Source of the DNA: Pseudocercospora fijiensis CIRAD86
Lineage: Eukaryota; Ascomycota; Dothideomycetes; Mycosphaerellales; Mycosphaerellaceae
Reading direction: 5' to 3'
Length of the DNA stretch: 64,000 nucleotides
NCBI RefSeq assembly: GCF_000340215.1
Contig: NW_006921535.1
Location: forward strand, 5,325,528-5,389,527
In this document: one piece after another, positions 32,512 to 43,624 of the stretch
Numbering within the stretch: the first letter of the stretch is position 1
Layout of the letters: every line of letters begins with the position of its first letter
Notes under the pieces: generated by a model
What the model saw: the letters and a program-made list of their open reading frames with translations, nothing else
Database searches by the model: none
Told to the model about the DNA's origin: nothing
Translations under genes and position numbers: made by a program

Positions 32512-32812
32512 ATGTAGGCCTATTCTTCGACCCGACGAACTAAACTGCCGAGACGAGATAGGCTCTATTTGGTCTAATTTTTAGACACGTAGGCTATATT
32601 TGACCTTACACGCCCTGGGATGTGTGGATGGCTGTGCGGGTCTAATTTTAGTAATAAGGAGGTCTATCCTAGTATAAGTTTCATTGTTGGTTCGAGGGTG
32701 AAGTGTTGTTTGCCTGATAAATACGAGTACGAATAGTGCTTGCGGTCGCGTCTTTCTAACGTGAGTACTCAATACAACCTGACCTCTCCAGTCGTCAACT
32801 AGCAAGACCACA
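32512..32812. other. Promoter-side flank of the secreted protein gene
   Basis: 300 bp between the Harbinger TIR and the ATG at 32813. The left half is TpA-rich like the transposon and the right half has host composition. No clear TATA box was assigned. Confidence 0.4.
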
Positions 32813-33166
32813 ATGCCGTCGATACTTGTCTACGCTACTACCATTATCGCTCTCGCATCAACCATTTCGGCAACGATTGGTGGCATTCGATGTACTTGCA
32901 CAGATATCAAAGCTTGTAAAGCGAAGGGAGCTTGGGGATGTACAGCGATTACAGATGACGGCGGACAGACAGCAACACAGCCAAACTGCGTCGTTCAGAG
33001 TCCACAATGTCGTGCCGCGTGCGACAACACAGGATTTACCTACAAGAAGTTCCAGTGAGTAGCGTACTTTCGCATTTTCGACCAGTTTTTGATGTGATAT
33101 GCCAGGTCCACGGACACGCAGTGCGTGTGTAGCCAGCACGACGGGAGCTATGACCAAGATTGTTGA
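32813..33166 (+). CDS. Small secreted Cys-rich protein, 100 aa (effector candidate)
   Basis: Two exons, 32813-33054 and 33106-33166, 303 nt, TGA at 33164-33166. The 51 nt intron has GTGAGT and CCAG, and splicing restores a frame that adds three Cys. The protein starts with a signal peptide (MPSILVYATTIIALASTISA, cleavage near residue 20). The mature part of about 80 residues has ten Cys at 27, 29, 35, 43, 59, 66, 70, 87, 89 and 100, an even number that would allow five disulfides. That pattern is typical of apoplastic fungal secreted proteins and candidate effectors. No named family recognised and no toxic activity is implied. It lies 304 bp from a RIP-mutated transposon. Without splicing the frame would stop after residue 81 and lose the last Cys. 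Confidence 0.75.
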
Positions 33167-33307
33167 AGAGATGCGAAGTTCGTCTCAAGGAGGAGCAGTG
33201 AGTTCTGTGGTGACAGTGAAATACATGTGTGGAACTACCCGCAGAGGAGGCGGCAGGAACGGGGGCCTCGGACATGCAGGAGATCCACATAGAACTTCCG
33301 CTTTTCA

Positions 33308-34234
33308 ATGGAACAACAAAGCAACAACAATTCATCACATAACAGCACAAACATGTCCAAACGATCTTCCGCTGACCATGACACACGCCTCGAAGCAACC
33401 TTCTTGGCCCTCCCACTAGAGCTCCGCGAAGAGATATATCGATTTGTGTACGGCGCCCTTCCTGAGCCACCAGTGCACCCATACGATGACTTTCCGCCAA
33501 ATTTCGACTTCGAACAATCGCTCGCCCTTCCGCTCCTCAATCGCCAGACACGCCTCGAGGTGCAGACGCTCTTGAAGAGAGAGTATCCTCCCGTAACGTT
33601 CTACTTCGACGACGTCCCCACACTCTGCGACTGGCGCCAAGAGCTCATACGCCAACGATGTCATAAAGATGCCCGCTTCCTTCTTCGAAGCAGGACCGAC
33701 GCCCGTTCTCAACACCCACGAGGAAACATGGTCCAGGCAGACATTGAAGAGGTGATAGAAGACCAGCCTGGGTTCGAGGCTGTATGGAGTGGGTCCTTTG
33801 GCTACTACAGCTGGGATCAGCAAGAGCTTGATCTGTATATTGCCTACAAACATTCCCGCATTGAAGAGCCCAAGCGGGGAGAGCACAAGCAATGTCATTC
33901 GGAGAGGCAAGATTGCATCCCATTTCTCGAAGCAGCATACCCGGCCTTGCACAACTCACTACGTCTAAAAGGTTTTGCCTGGCAGCATATCGAGTTCCAC
34001 GAAGACCTTGGGCCTCAAGACTATGCCGGAGGGCTGATTCTGGAGGGCAAGCTCTGTGACCTCAGGCTTGATGGCTACAATATTCATCGCGGTCGTTTCC
34101 GGCTGGCTGCTCATCTTGGTGAGGTAGAGTGGGATGCTGATACTGGGACCGATGATTCGGAAGAGTCCGGCGAGCTCACTACAGAGGAGGAGAACAGTGA
34201 AGAGGACAACACCGAAGCAGATGACGGCTCTTGA
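33308..34234 (+). CDS. F-box-like domain protein, 308 aa
   Basis: A single open frame from ATG 33308 to TGA 34232-34234. Near residues 35-47 it has LPLELREEIYRFV. This matches the short leucine-rich motif that opens many fungal F-box-like and 2EXR-type proteins (LPPELRxxIYxxV). The rest is acidic and mixed, with a D/E-rich C-terminus from about residue 280. An internal Met at 33353 (MSKRSS) is an equally good start and would remove a low-complexity leader. It may act as an adaptor for ubiquitin ligases, but only the N-terminal motif supports that. The start lies 142 bp after the secreted protein's stop. Confidence 0.7.
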   Translation: MEQQSNNNSSHNSTNMSKRSSADHDTRLEATFLALPLELREEIYRFVYGALPEPPVHPYDDFPPNFDFEQSLALPLLNRQTRLEVQTLLKREYPPVTFYFDDVPTLCDWRQELIRQRCHKDARFLLRSRTDARSQHPRGNMVQADIEEVIEDQPGFEAVWSGSFGYYSWDQQELDLYIAYKHSRIEEPKRGEHKQCHSERQDCIPFLEAAYPALHNSLRLKGFAWQHIEFHEDLGPQDYAGGLILEGKLCDLRLDGYNIHRGRFRLAAHLGEVEWDADTGTDDSEESGELTTEEENSEEDNTEADDGS

Positions 34235-34606
34235 GTAAGAAGCTTTCTGCGCTCTTCGCGTCGTGGAGCACAGATTTGGGTAGCTGCAACCTCTCGGAGC
34301 AAGCCAAGTGATAGTGTGCTTGAATCTCACCCGGATACACAACTCTCTCCACCTCTCTTCAAGATCCCAGAGTCCGCGGCAGTTGATGCATTCGAGCCAT
34401 CTTCCACCAGAGCACGAAACTCGGAAGCAAGTCAAGTGATTCCCATCTGCGTTACACCTCGGAAGCAGATTGCCTTCCGATGCTTTATGCGACTAAGCTG
34501 CTCTCATCCGTAATGACAGACCTGATGATCCGATGGGGTCAAGAGCGCACTTGGGTGTTCCACTGCTGGTTGCTCACTTGTCGAACTGGCTGACACCGCC
34601 ATCACC

Positions 34607-34871
34607 ATGTTTCGCTGCGAGCGCCCGCCACCAGAGCCCAAGTATGAGGCCGACCTAGAGAAGCTGGGACTCCGCCTCAAACGAGAAGTACCAATTCGTT
34701 AACATCGAAACCGGAGCTGTCTTCGACTTTTATCATACCGACAACGATCAAGCCAGTGAGCTTCGGAGAGAGGCATTCTACACTGCCGCCCGAGTGAAAA
34801 TCGCTGAGGTCTTGCGCGAGCGCTATGGAATCCAGGAGTTATGTCCACATGATTCCGAGCTGCTGAAGTGA
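34607..34871 (+). pseudogene. Small gene with one frameshift, unknown
   Basis: ATG 34607 opens MFRCERPPPEPKYEADLEK and then leaves frame near 34665. A second frame from there, beginning SNEKYQFVNIETG and ending HDSELLK at TGA 34869-34871, has clean codon use. No GT-AG intron fits between them, so a 1-2 nt indel is the simplest explanation. If repaired, the protein would be about 88 residues. A sequencing error is possible. Family not recognised. Confidence 0.45.
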
Positions 34872-35491
34872 ACCGAGCCGCTGAAGTGAATGGCAGTCTC
34901 TCGCGTACACCAATTTCGCCGAGAGCGGTTTGGAATTCTACCTGGAGTGGTCAACCTAAACGCAACTGCTCCTGATGGAAAGCTTCATTCATTCTCCGAT
35001 TCACTCGCCGTTTCCTCCTCGTTGAGATAGCGTTTTGGCAACCAATAGCCGTGCCCAGATTTCTTCAAACATGGCATCACCGGGTATACTGCATCCGGAT
35101 CTCTTTTCTCATGTGTTCAAGCAACTGTCACATTGTCTCCTTTCTCCTGAGTACAGCGGACAACCAGAAATCGTGCTTGTAGCCCTCGACTCGAGTCAGG
35201 ATCAACTATGTGTCAAAGATCGGCCATCCCACATGGTCGCCACACTTTGCCCGTTATCAACAGCAGCAGTCAAGGAACCCAGCGGACTAAAGCAGCTGCC
35301 AGATAAGGATACGTAAGCGAGGACATCCATTGCGATATGATACCGGATGCTGATCGAAGGACACCTCTTCAACTGGGTCAGCGATGTCCAAGATGCTCTC
35401 ATCATGATGTCGCGGAGTGTCACTAGCCGTCGACTGACAATAGATCAGCCAAAGCACACACCATCAATTCTGATATTTCAGTCTCGATTCT
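34872..35491. other. Intergenic host sequence
   Basis: No ORF with good support. Overlapping short frames are present on both strands. It separates two decayed genes. Confidence 0.4.
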
Positions 35492-36600
35492 ATGAGGTCA
35501 AACATGTCGTCTTCAATCAAAGAGAAGGATATCGAGGTCAAGGACATCAATACCAAAAATGCTGACGCAGCACTCAGCTTCCTCCACCATGAATGCGATG
35601 TGCCTGGGATCACAGCGGAATACGAGAAGCGACTGGTCCGCAAGACTGACCTCATAATCATGCCGCTCATATAGTGCTGCTATTGCCTACAATACCTCGA
35701 CAAGACACTCATCAATGATGCCAACGTCATGGGCTTGCAAGAGAACGCCGGCATGACAAAATCTCAATTCAGTAACCTTGGCTCTGATCTTCTACGTCTC
35801 TTACCTTGCCTTCGAGTTTCCTCACGCATACGGCATGCAACATTTACTGACAGCGAAATATCTTGGAACGATGGTCTTCCTCTAGGGCGTTAACAAGCGC
35901 CTGCAAGGTCACAACCCGAGTTCTGCTCAGAGTCTTCGAAACATCCGTGACAGCTAGCCTCATTATCATTACTAGCATGTGTTACAAACGACACGAACAA
36001 CCTCTACGAGTCGGAATCGGGTATTTCGGAACTGGAATAGGCACAATCTTTGGCAGCCTGATATCATTCGGCTTCCAACACGTCAAGAACTAAACCTTCT
36101 ACAGCTGGCAAATCATATTCCTAACCGTCGTTCGGCCTCGTAACCTGTATTCTCGACATCCTAACATTCTTCTTTCCCCAAGTCATCCCGCCTAACCCAC
36201 AAAGAAACAACTCTGCGCCATTCAGCGCCTGCCTCCGTGAAAAAAAGAAAACAAACATTTCAAACTCTCCCAGCTCATCGAATGCTTCGCCGTGGCTTCT
36301 CTTCCTCGTCGTACATGCAACAGCAAGTTCGGTCCCTACCTTAATGGTATTATCAACAATTTCCAATCCACAATCATCAAAAACATTTCGGTCAAGATTC
36401 CAAAGCCACTGCACTGCACTCCTGTCCATCGTCACAATCGCTTGTGCCACATACGTATCTTGCTGGAACATCCAACATGCGTTGAATCCAAGTCATCCTC
36501 CTCATTCTCGGTGGTGACAACAAAGCTGGAAAATTTCGCGGAAATGTACTTGATGGATGGCATTGGATCTGGTTTTCTTCTGGGGTCGAAGTGAGCCATG
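35492..36600 (+). pseudogene. Decayed MFS anion:cation symporter (allantoate permease type)
   Basis: The N-terminus from ATG 35504 is clean: YEKRLVRKTDLIIMPLI, then TAG (35672-35674) where relatives have Trp, then CCYCLQYLDKTLINDANVMG, which is the family's first membrane segment with LDK. After several frame changes the match resumes: AFEFPHAYGMQ, then ITSMCYKRHEQPLR (usual TSMWYKRSEQPLR) and FGSLISFGF near 36.0 kb. At least three frameshifts and one nonsense change are needed. The intact minus-strand ACS gene at 8567-10408 is a distant relative, not a close copy. Confidence 0.8.
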
Positions 36601-36882
36601 CCGGTCACATGAAAAAGGTCACGAGGAAGGTTCAGCTTTGCTTTGTTATTGGTTTCTGTCTTGGGAATATCACGGCGAAGGGTTCTCTGAATTCTCTCCC
36701 GGCTAAGGTAAGGATTATCGTAAGCTGTGGTGCTCCTGTTGTTTGAGGCGGATCATGTTAAAGAGAATCTTTGAAGATAAGAAGAAATTGAATGCATACG
36801 CTCCCAACATTTCCTGGCAGAGCGTAACCTCGCTCTTCCACTCCTCGATCCGGGTGACCGCAACTCCTCACGCCGCATTGCA

Positions 36883-37266
36883 ATGAGGCCACAAAAAAGC
36901 GCCATCGTGAACGGGTAAGAGGCGGGAGACTACACCAGTTGGGCGACATTCTACCAGCTCCCACAGTTCTGTTGGTTTCTGTATCGTACGGTGGACACGC
37001 ACTGGATCGAGCAAGAATTCTGTGTCCGCCTCCCCGACCCGTGGCACGCAAAGCTTTTCTGCCACCCTTACGAGGTCCCTGGCGGAGTACGAAACTACGA
37101 CGCCATCCGCACGATGTCTCGGCTGAACGTCAACAAAGCGGTCCACCGAGGCGACCACGGCATGCCCCTTTCGAGTAGATATGAGGGAGGCGTCGTTGGT
37201 GAGAGCGATGTTGAGTTTAGGGATGTGGCGGATTGGAAGAACATGGAGTTCAGATATCGATTGTGA
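36883..37266 (+). pseudogene. Unknown ORF with one in-frame stop
   Basis: From ATG 36883 the frame reads into TAA at 36916-36918 and then continues open for 116 codons to TGA at 37264-37266, with strong host codon use (AAC, GAC, CTC). The open part contains SWATFYQLPQFCWF and THWIEQEFCVRLPDPWH. Either the TAA is a nonsense mutation (CAA to TAA), or an intron with donor GTAAGA at 36915 removes it; I could not phase such an intron. Family not recognised. Confidence 0.35.
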
Positions 37267-37985
37267 TGGGAGAGGGAGGTTTGGGGGCGAGGGCGAGGGC
37301 GAGGCTCAAGACCACGCTTTCGACTTCCATAGCCCACGAGAAGCGGAAGATTTGGCGGTTGAAGTGGAGGACTTGGATGTTCACGATCATGATGGATTGC
37401 ATTCAGCGTTCTGGAAGTTCACGTTAGTGCTTGACGATGCAAGACTTAGCTCGATTGATCTCGCTAGCAACGAGGATGCCGATGATACTGAGTAGGGATG
37501 ACGGAATTGTTAGTGGAGTGGTGGTGGCGGACCCGGTGTTTCTGAGAGAGGATCAATTCTTTACAGGTACGAAGTTCGACCGTTGGGCTCTTACAGGATA
37601 CGATCGCGCCCGCCGTACACTTCGAGAAACACACCGCCGATTAGGCTCGAGCAACTCACGCCGAGCGCCTATTGCTATTGAACTCCGTTACCGGGGCAGC
37701 AGCGGTGGTCCTTCAGCTCGATCGATGGTCGGCAAGTCGTAGATCGTAATGTAATCTTGCGCATCTACCATCAACGTAGAGCGAGCATTGCTGCCAAAGC
37801 CGGCTATCTGCCCCGGGCTCGTGATGCACAACTCCACCGTACAGTTGCAACAATGAATGGTGGCCGTCCCAGTCTCGAGCACCTTCAGGGGCGCATAATG
37901 CTACTGAAGCTCACAGCGTGGTCAGCAGCCGTGAAGCACAACTCCGCCGCATAGTTCGAGCGCTGGTCGACAGCAGGGTGGTCTC
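37267..37985. other. Host sequence with diffuse imperfect repeats
   Basis: Contains similar segments about 120 bp apart, for example GCACAACTCCACCGTACAGT near 37828 and GCACAACTCCGCCGCATAGT near 37936, with CTCGAGCA between. No gene model. Confidence 0.35.
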
Positions 37986-38560
37986 GAGCATTCAACGTGA
38001 AGAGCATATTGGTATCGTAATCACGACCTCCTCGTCCCCTTGGGCTCCTGCAGTACTCCTCCTCTGGTCAGCATTCAGCCTGCCACGCATGATACCCAGC
38101 TCCACTTTCCAGTTCAAGCAACGGTTGAAAGTTGTTGGTCTTGTTTCCAACTTGCCCTCGCTCTTTAGCCGCAGCTTGGTACCGCAGAAATCTTTCGGGA
38201 TGTCGAGCTTGCGCTGCTCCCCCTTAGCTGCAGCGGACTTCCAGGTCTCAAGCTCTCGCAGCTTCTTCTTCTGTACCGGTAGTGGTAGCGTGAGCAGGTA
38301 TTTGTCTTTTTGTATCGTACCTGGGCTCGTCGTGCGTGTCTTCCCTCAACGCCAGTCGAACCTATGCCGCGCGCCATCTTCTCGACCTCGTTTTCCTCGG
38401 TGGTGCAGTCGAAGTTGACCTGCTTCAGGTAGAATTTCGTATTCTTGAAGGGCGGCTTGTTTGAGAGCTCGCGTGGCTGCTTTTTGTCGACGTGGCTATC
38501 ACGCCCACGCGGGAGTTGTGCAGTAGTTCAGTCTCAAATGGATCGACGTTGAGCGCGTAT
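37986..38560 (-). pseudogene. Unresolved minus-strand gene, Lys-rich
   Basis: On the minus strand one frame carries KPPFKNTKFYLKQVNFDC and then VEKMARGIG. A second carries DKYLLTLPLPVQKKKLREL, LDIPKDFCGTKLRL and LNWKVELGIMRG and ends in TGA near 37998. An intron from GTACGA (38320) to GGTACAG (38271) would join the two in phase but remove the attractive LPLPVQ segment. Upstream, near 38.5 kb, another frame reads NVDPFETELLHNSRVG. Codon use is host-like, so there is or was a gene here, probably with indels. Family not recognised. Confidence 0.35.
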
Positions 38561-41500
38561 TGCTAGATCTCCCATCCCTTATTCCGAGCCGCAAAACGAT
38601 GAGCCAAAGATTATGGTTCATTTGGAACCGAGCGAGACTTTGAGAACGCGTGCGGAAAGATCTGGAGATCGCTGCTCGCTGCTCTTGCAAGAAGTCGGGC
38701 ATTCTTGTGTGGTCTCCCTCCCTGCCCCTTATCGTGATAGTGGTCTCTAGGTCTGGTTTCGACCGATGCGGAGAGCACTCTGGACATCACCACCTCTCGG
38801 AACCCTTCGATGCGGCTGCGTGTAGGCCTGTGTCGACGCCGTGAGATGCGAACAATCCCTCGCCCCAGAAGGGATTTGCTGCCCAGTTTGACCTTCTCAG
38901 CTCACCTCGAGCGTGTTCTTGGACTCCAGCGATCCCGAGGTGTCGAAGTGTATCATTGAGAAGCCAGCTCTTGTTCGCCTTGTATCAACAGCTTGACGAT
39001 AAATAACCCTGCAAAGGCACTTCTTCGATCCTGCCGATTCCGCAGCTCGTAGCATCGATATTGATCCTATACAGTCCCGCAATGACAAAAGTGTCCAAGG
39101 AACGCATCGTTGTAGCTTCCTCTCCTGTCACACCTCCACAACAACCCCAAACGGTCTCGCCACACCATTTCCTCCACTCAAGTGAAGTGAAGTGAAGTGT
39201 AGTGACACCGCCGTTGCCTACCCGCAGCCTGATGACGAAACCACAACATCATCACCTGATTGAGGCCCGTGCTCAGCGTCTACAAAAGCCCCTTCTTCCG
39301 CTCTTTTCCTTCCTTTCCCTTTTCTTCTTCATAATTATTTTTTTATGTGTGAAGTGCCAGGACGGCTTTCGAGCCGATCGAGCTGGTCTCGATGCTTGGT
39401 GCTTTGCGCTCCATCTCTCACTCAGTTTTTGGAACCTTCACATCTTTTCATCAATGTTGCTGGCCTCGTGGGCCCGCTGCTTGGAGAAGAGTGTCGTTGT
39501 CATATCGCTGCCGCCGCCCTCGAGAGTAGGTGGGTGGGTGCTGTGTGGGAGGGGGGCTTGTGCGTGTGGGTTTGAGGGATCTGCTGGCGATGCTTGTCTT
39601 GAGTAGATGTTGCTGGAGTCTTCGCTGACCTGGTAGGCCGTAATGTCGTCGCACGCGTTAAAGGAAGGCCAGTGCTATCATTGTGGAACCTGGTCGTGGG
39701 AACGGCATATCAGGAGATGGTGAACAGTCACAGGTGCGAGCATCACATCAGCGCCATCGTCCATCGTTCTTCCTTGCGTCGCAGCAGCTGGTGGATGCTT
39801 AAAGAGTCTGCGAGAAGCGTGCGCCATCACCAGACGCCGCCCGTCAACAAGCTCCGCCATTGAACTTCTTCGCCATGTTCTTTCCTACCCAGTCGCTGTC
39901 CAAGTCTTGACCTGAGCTCACTTCTCACAAGGACTTTCGACCAAAACACCTGATTGCCAGCCACCATTCGCGGCCCTCGCGTTTGTTTACAGGCCGCATT
40001 CGAAGGGCAGAGGCGCGACAGCACGAAGACTCCTTTGGATGAGTTGCTACGATACATTCAGATTCAGATTTCTCGGTACATGATCCGCTCACAGCCACTT
40101 GATTCAACACGGACGACCCACCCGCCCACACTTCCATTCGCTCTGGAAGGCGAGACCTCGAACCGTGAACGACCGCTTTCACCGCCCGATTCCTCGACGT
40201 AGGCTCGAGAGCTTCCGAGACGATACGACAGCAGCCTGCAGAGAAGAAGCACATGGCGAGTTCGTTGAGGTTGGAAGATGTGCGACCGCCGACAGAGCCT
40301 TGAAAGCGCTCGGCGCTGAAGACGATGGATGACGGTGCGATGGCAGTTCATGCGGACAGTACCATATCACATCACTTGGACTGGAGAAAACGCAAGCAGG
40401 AATCAGATTTGACGCCCACAGAAGCTAATGTGGCCGAAGCGAGAGAAAGAAAGGACGTCGGATGGAAAGAATTCGTCCAGAGACGTGACTTCAGCAGCGC
40501 GAGCTTTCGACAATTCCAGGAACTTCATTCAAAAGAATCGAGGACATTGATGCTCTCACACATCTTCTTTTCCATCCGCAAGATTGAGTCGGCGACGATG
40601 CTCCTGGCGATCCGATCTGCGGTGGAAAGCAGGCATGGTTGTGTATGTATGACTGGATCCGGTAATCGAAGCACCCGGCGCAGCCAATACAGAGCCGTAC
40701 AATACGATGCGGCATGCCAATGTTACAGTGCGTCAAAACGAGGGGACGCAATCCCCGAAGCAAGGACATCGCTGCTCGCGGTCGTCAACTCGTCGGGTTC
40801 ATGTGGTACGTATGTACAAGCCAGTTCAAAGCCGACTTGGCACATGCCTGCATTTGACGTGCCCATCGGGAGGGAACCCCCAGCCTTGTTGCTCCTCACT
40901 TATCGGCATCCTCGGTCCATGCCGAAGTCAGTTGATTTCAAGGTACAGCCTCTTTCACGATCCGAGGGACCGATCGAGCGGTAGATTGTGGGTGAAATAT
41001 TGCACCTCCGCGCCCCCTGAAAGAAATCGCATGCATGGCCTCGGCACCAAGATCTGCTTCTTGAACGGGGCAGCCAATGATGGATCATGGATAGCGTCTT
41101 GTGGTGCCGCCATCATGCTGGAGTCTCTTTGCGGTGTTCCCTGCTCATCAGATAAGCTCTTCGATGCCATCTCATCTCATCAGTTCTTCATGCAGGGGTC
41201 TAGAAGATGCACGGACAGCGACAGTCGCACTTCCGTGATCCCCGACGTGGTGGAAACCCTCCTTCCTACACCTACATACATACACACTCGCTGCCACCAT
41301 CTCATCAATTCATTCTTCACGCTACCTGATCTCCGCGGCCTGACATACATCTGCATCCGCACGGCGCATCCCAATGCCCATCGCAGAGCTGATCTCGGGA
41401 CAGCGGAATCCTCGGCACCGAGAGATGCAGCCAGACATGGAAGTGCCTATGAAGATGAGGCTGGGATCATATTCTAGTCGTTGAGGAACAACACTGACCT

Positions 41501-42340
41501 GGTTGGTCGTCATTGCATGAAGAAGCAGGGTCGGCATTCGGTTGTCTCAGCCTTGTGAACTTATCGTGTTCAGGCGAAGATCGATCGAGTGTGGGAATCG
41601 AGATCACGAGAAGCCTGCATCTGCCGAAGCAGGGGTATCCATCATGATTCGAGGTCAGATTCACGATGTCCAACATGGACTGTCGCATCGTGGTTGGTTG
41701 CGAAAGCGCTGTCATCATCATCATCCATCAAGAAGGTTTCAGCTTGGAGTTGTTGCCAACGACATGGCTTTCATCATGGATGTCCTGTATTCTGAGCGGC
41801 AGAGATTGCAACAGGGACTCGATGATGTTTGACCGGTACAACCCAGTGGACAGCAGCGAGCATTTTAGAATATCCAGCGGGAGTGATCCGACGACATGCC
41901 GCAGCTGCGAACGAATTGCCGCCTCAGGGGCTCAATGGGGTGAATATCTCCGGGCAGTCTTGCAGAAGATCCTCCATCTCGGTTCGGTTCGAGATGTCGA
42001 AAAGGTGCTTGAGTTTGGATTTTCGGGGGCCAGGGCAATCAGATGATGCGGCAACACGTAAAAGGCGCGGAAGTCGAACCGCACTTGATTCTCCGGTGGC
42101 TTCGTCAACTCCTCTCTTCGAGTCTCAAGCCTAGCGGGCAGCTTCTGGAGCATATGGACTCTTTCGTCATGCTTCAACCCTTCAGAGCACTTGTGATTGA
42201 AGTTTCCTTGGATTTGCGATGCCATATGAGACGTGGTGAAGATCTTCCAGTGGCGCGCACAAACGTCGACGACGACTCAAGTGACAGACCAGTGTGCTGC
42301 TCATGAGCGCTCCATTCCACTTCTCTGCAAAGTCAACCCC
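38561..42340. other. Long host stretch without a supported gene
   Basis: Many short ORFs on both strands. The best is 40325-40984 (+, 219 codons), whose first half has plausible composition (DWRKRKQESDLTPTEANVAE) but which shows no motif. A (GAAGT)n-like short repeat stands near 39180. A pyrimidine-rich stretch lies at 39290-39350. No RNA gene or transposon was recognised. Confidence 0.35.
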
Positions 42341-42735
42341 TCATAAACACTTCCACGTCAAGCGCGGAAAGAGCGCAGGATCTTGGCGAGTACTTCCATA
42401 CCCGCTCCCTGAAGTCCAAGGAGCAAACGGGGCGGGGCCTAGTACTCGATTCGTCACCAGATCCGAAAACGGAATTTGCAGGATCCGCAAATCTTCCGTG
42501 CGATAGTCTTCCTTCAGCGTCCAGAGCCTGATTGCTCGTCGCCTCTCGGAAACGTAATTTTGACCTCGTTTGCAGTGAGGATGAGTCGCGTCGTAGAGAC
42601 ATCTGATCTCGAGACCGCAAATGCAAATTGTCTCATTATACGAAGGAAGAAGTGTTGTCAAAGTCTCGAACTGTGCTGGTGTTCGGGTGATGATCTCCAG
42701 GCGAAGTTGGTGTACAGTAAGAGATTTCTTGCCTC
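42341..42735 (-). CDS. Probable exon of an unknown gene
   Basis: On the minus strand a frame with good codon use runs from about 42735 (KSLTVHQLRLEIITRTPAQ) through LTTLLPSYNET, RCLYDATHPHCKRG and IPFSDLVTNRVLGP to TGA at 42341-42343. There is no ATG at its start; a TGA lies immediately upstream and a different frame beginning MQTLINPP overlaps. So a 5' exon or a frameshift is needed. Family not recognised. Confidence 0.3.
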
Positions 42736-43624
42736 ATGCAATCGATGTTTCTTCCTTGGAGGGTTGATGAGTGTTTGCATCTTTCGGGGTTGCTTGTCTT
42801 CGTAGAATACATGCGAGCCGCTCGACAGTGTTCACAAGCCGTGTGGTGAACAATGCCCGGTGGCGATGTGTCTGGGGTCAGTAGAACATACTTATCTCGC
42901 CTGGCAAGGAGTTTGGCATTGGCACACATGTTGAGAGCCGCGGGAGATATGATTGTGAGAGAGAGAGGTATGTCAAGTGAGGCTCGTGCTCATTTTAGAG
43001 ACCTAAGTTGTTGCAGTAATGTCCCCGCTTGCAAAGTCCCAACTTCGAGAATTAATATGCAGCTTGCCATCTACAGGATTCTCTGAGTATATGGTCAATC
43101 ATCTATACGCTTACACCACCTCGCCAAGCCATGCAGACTGCGTCCAGATCGCCGTTTCCTGCCCCTACTGTCTGTCCGTGAAGAGCAGTTCGCCATCATC
43201 CAGGTGTATGGCTCCACTCTTACGACTTTATGCAAGCACCTCATGTATGCTATGCTATGCACGACATGCGAGCATGCTACCTGCTGCCATCACGAATCCG
43301 CCATGGTGAAGGCAAGTCGTCTGGGGATGCGAGGAGACGTCTGCACAACGACACGTATGGAATGGCCGAGACCGAGGCCCTGCTACGGGCCTTCTTCCCT
43401 GTATGGTATATCTCTCGCGGCTTGAACGGGTCGTCTGCGCGTACGTGGCTGCGAAAGTGTAGCAGAGGTCCCATGACCTCCTCTCCCGTAGCCGTTCAAT
43501 TTGGTCTACTCGTGGTTCAGGCAGCTACGAAGCACATTCAGAGTGTCGAGGACCTCTGCCGCTTCCGTTTGGGCGAGGGGCCGTCGAATATGTCGTGGTT
43601 TTGTTTGATCTGGTCCGGACACTT
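42736..43624. other. Intergenic host sequence, 3' flank of the transcription-factor gene
   Basis: No supported gene. Short frames overlap on both strands. Confidence 0.4.

Noticed and set aside
39202..39606. 134-codon ORF with a hydrophobic segment as a membrane protein
   Set aside because: The hydrophobic part comes from a pyrimidine-rich tract; codon use and surroundings do not support a gene.
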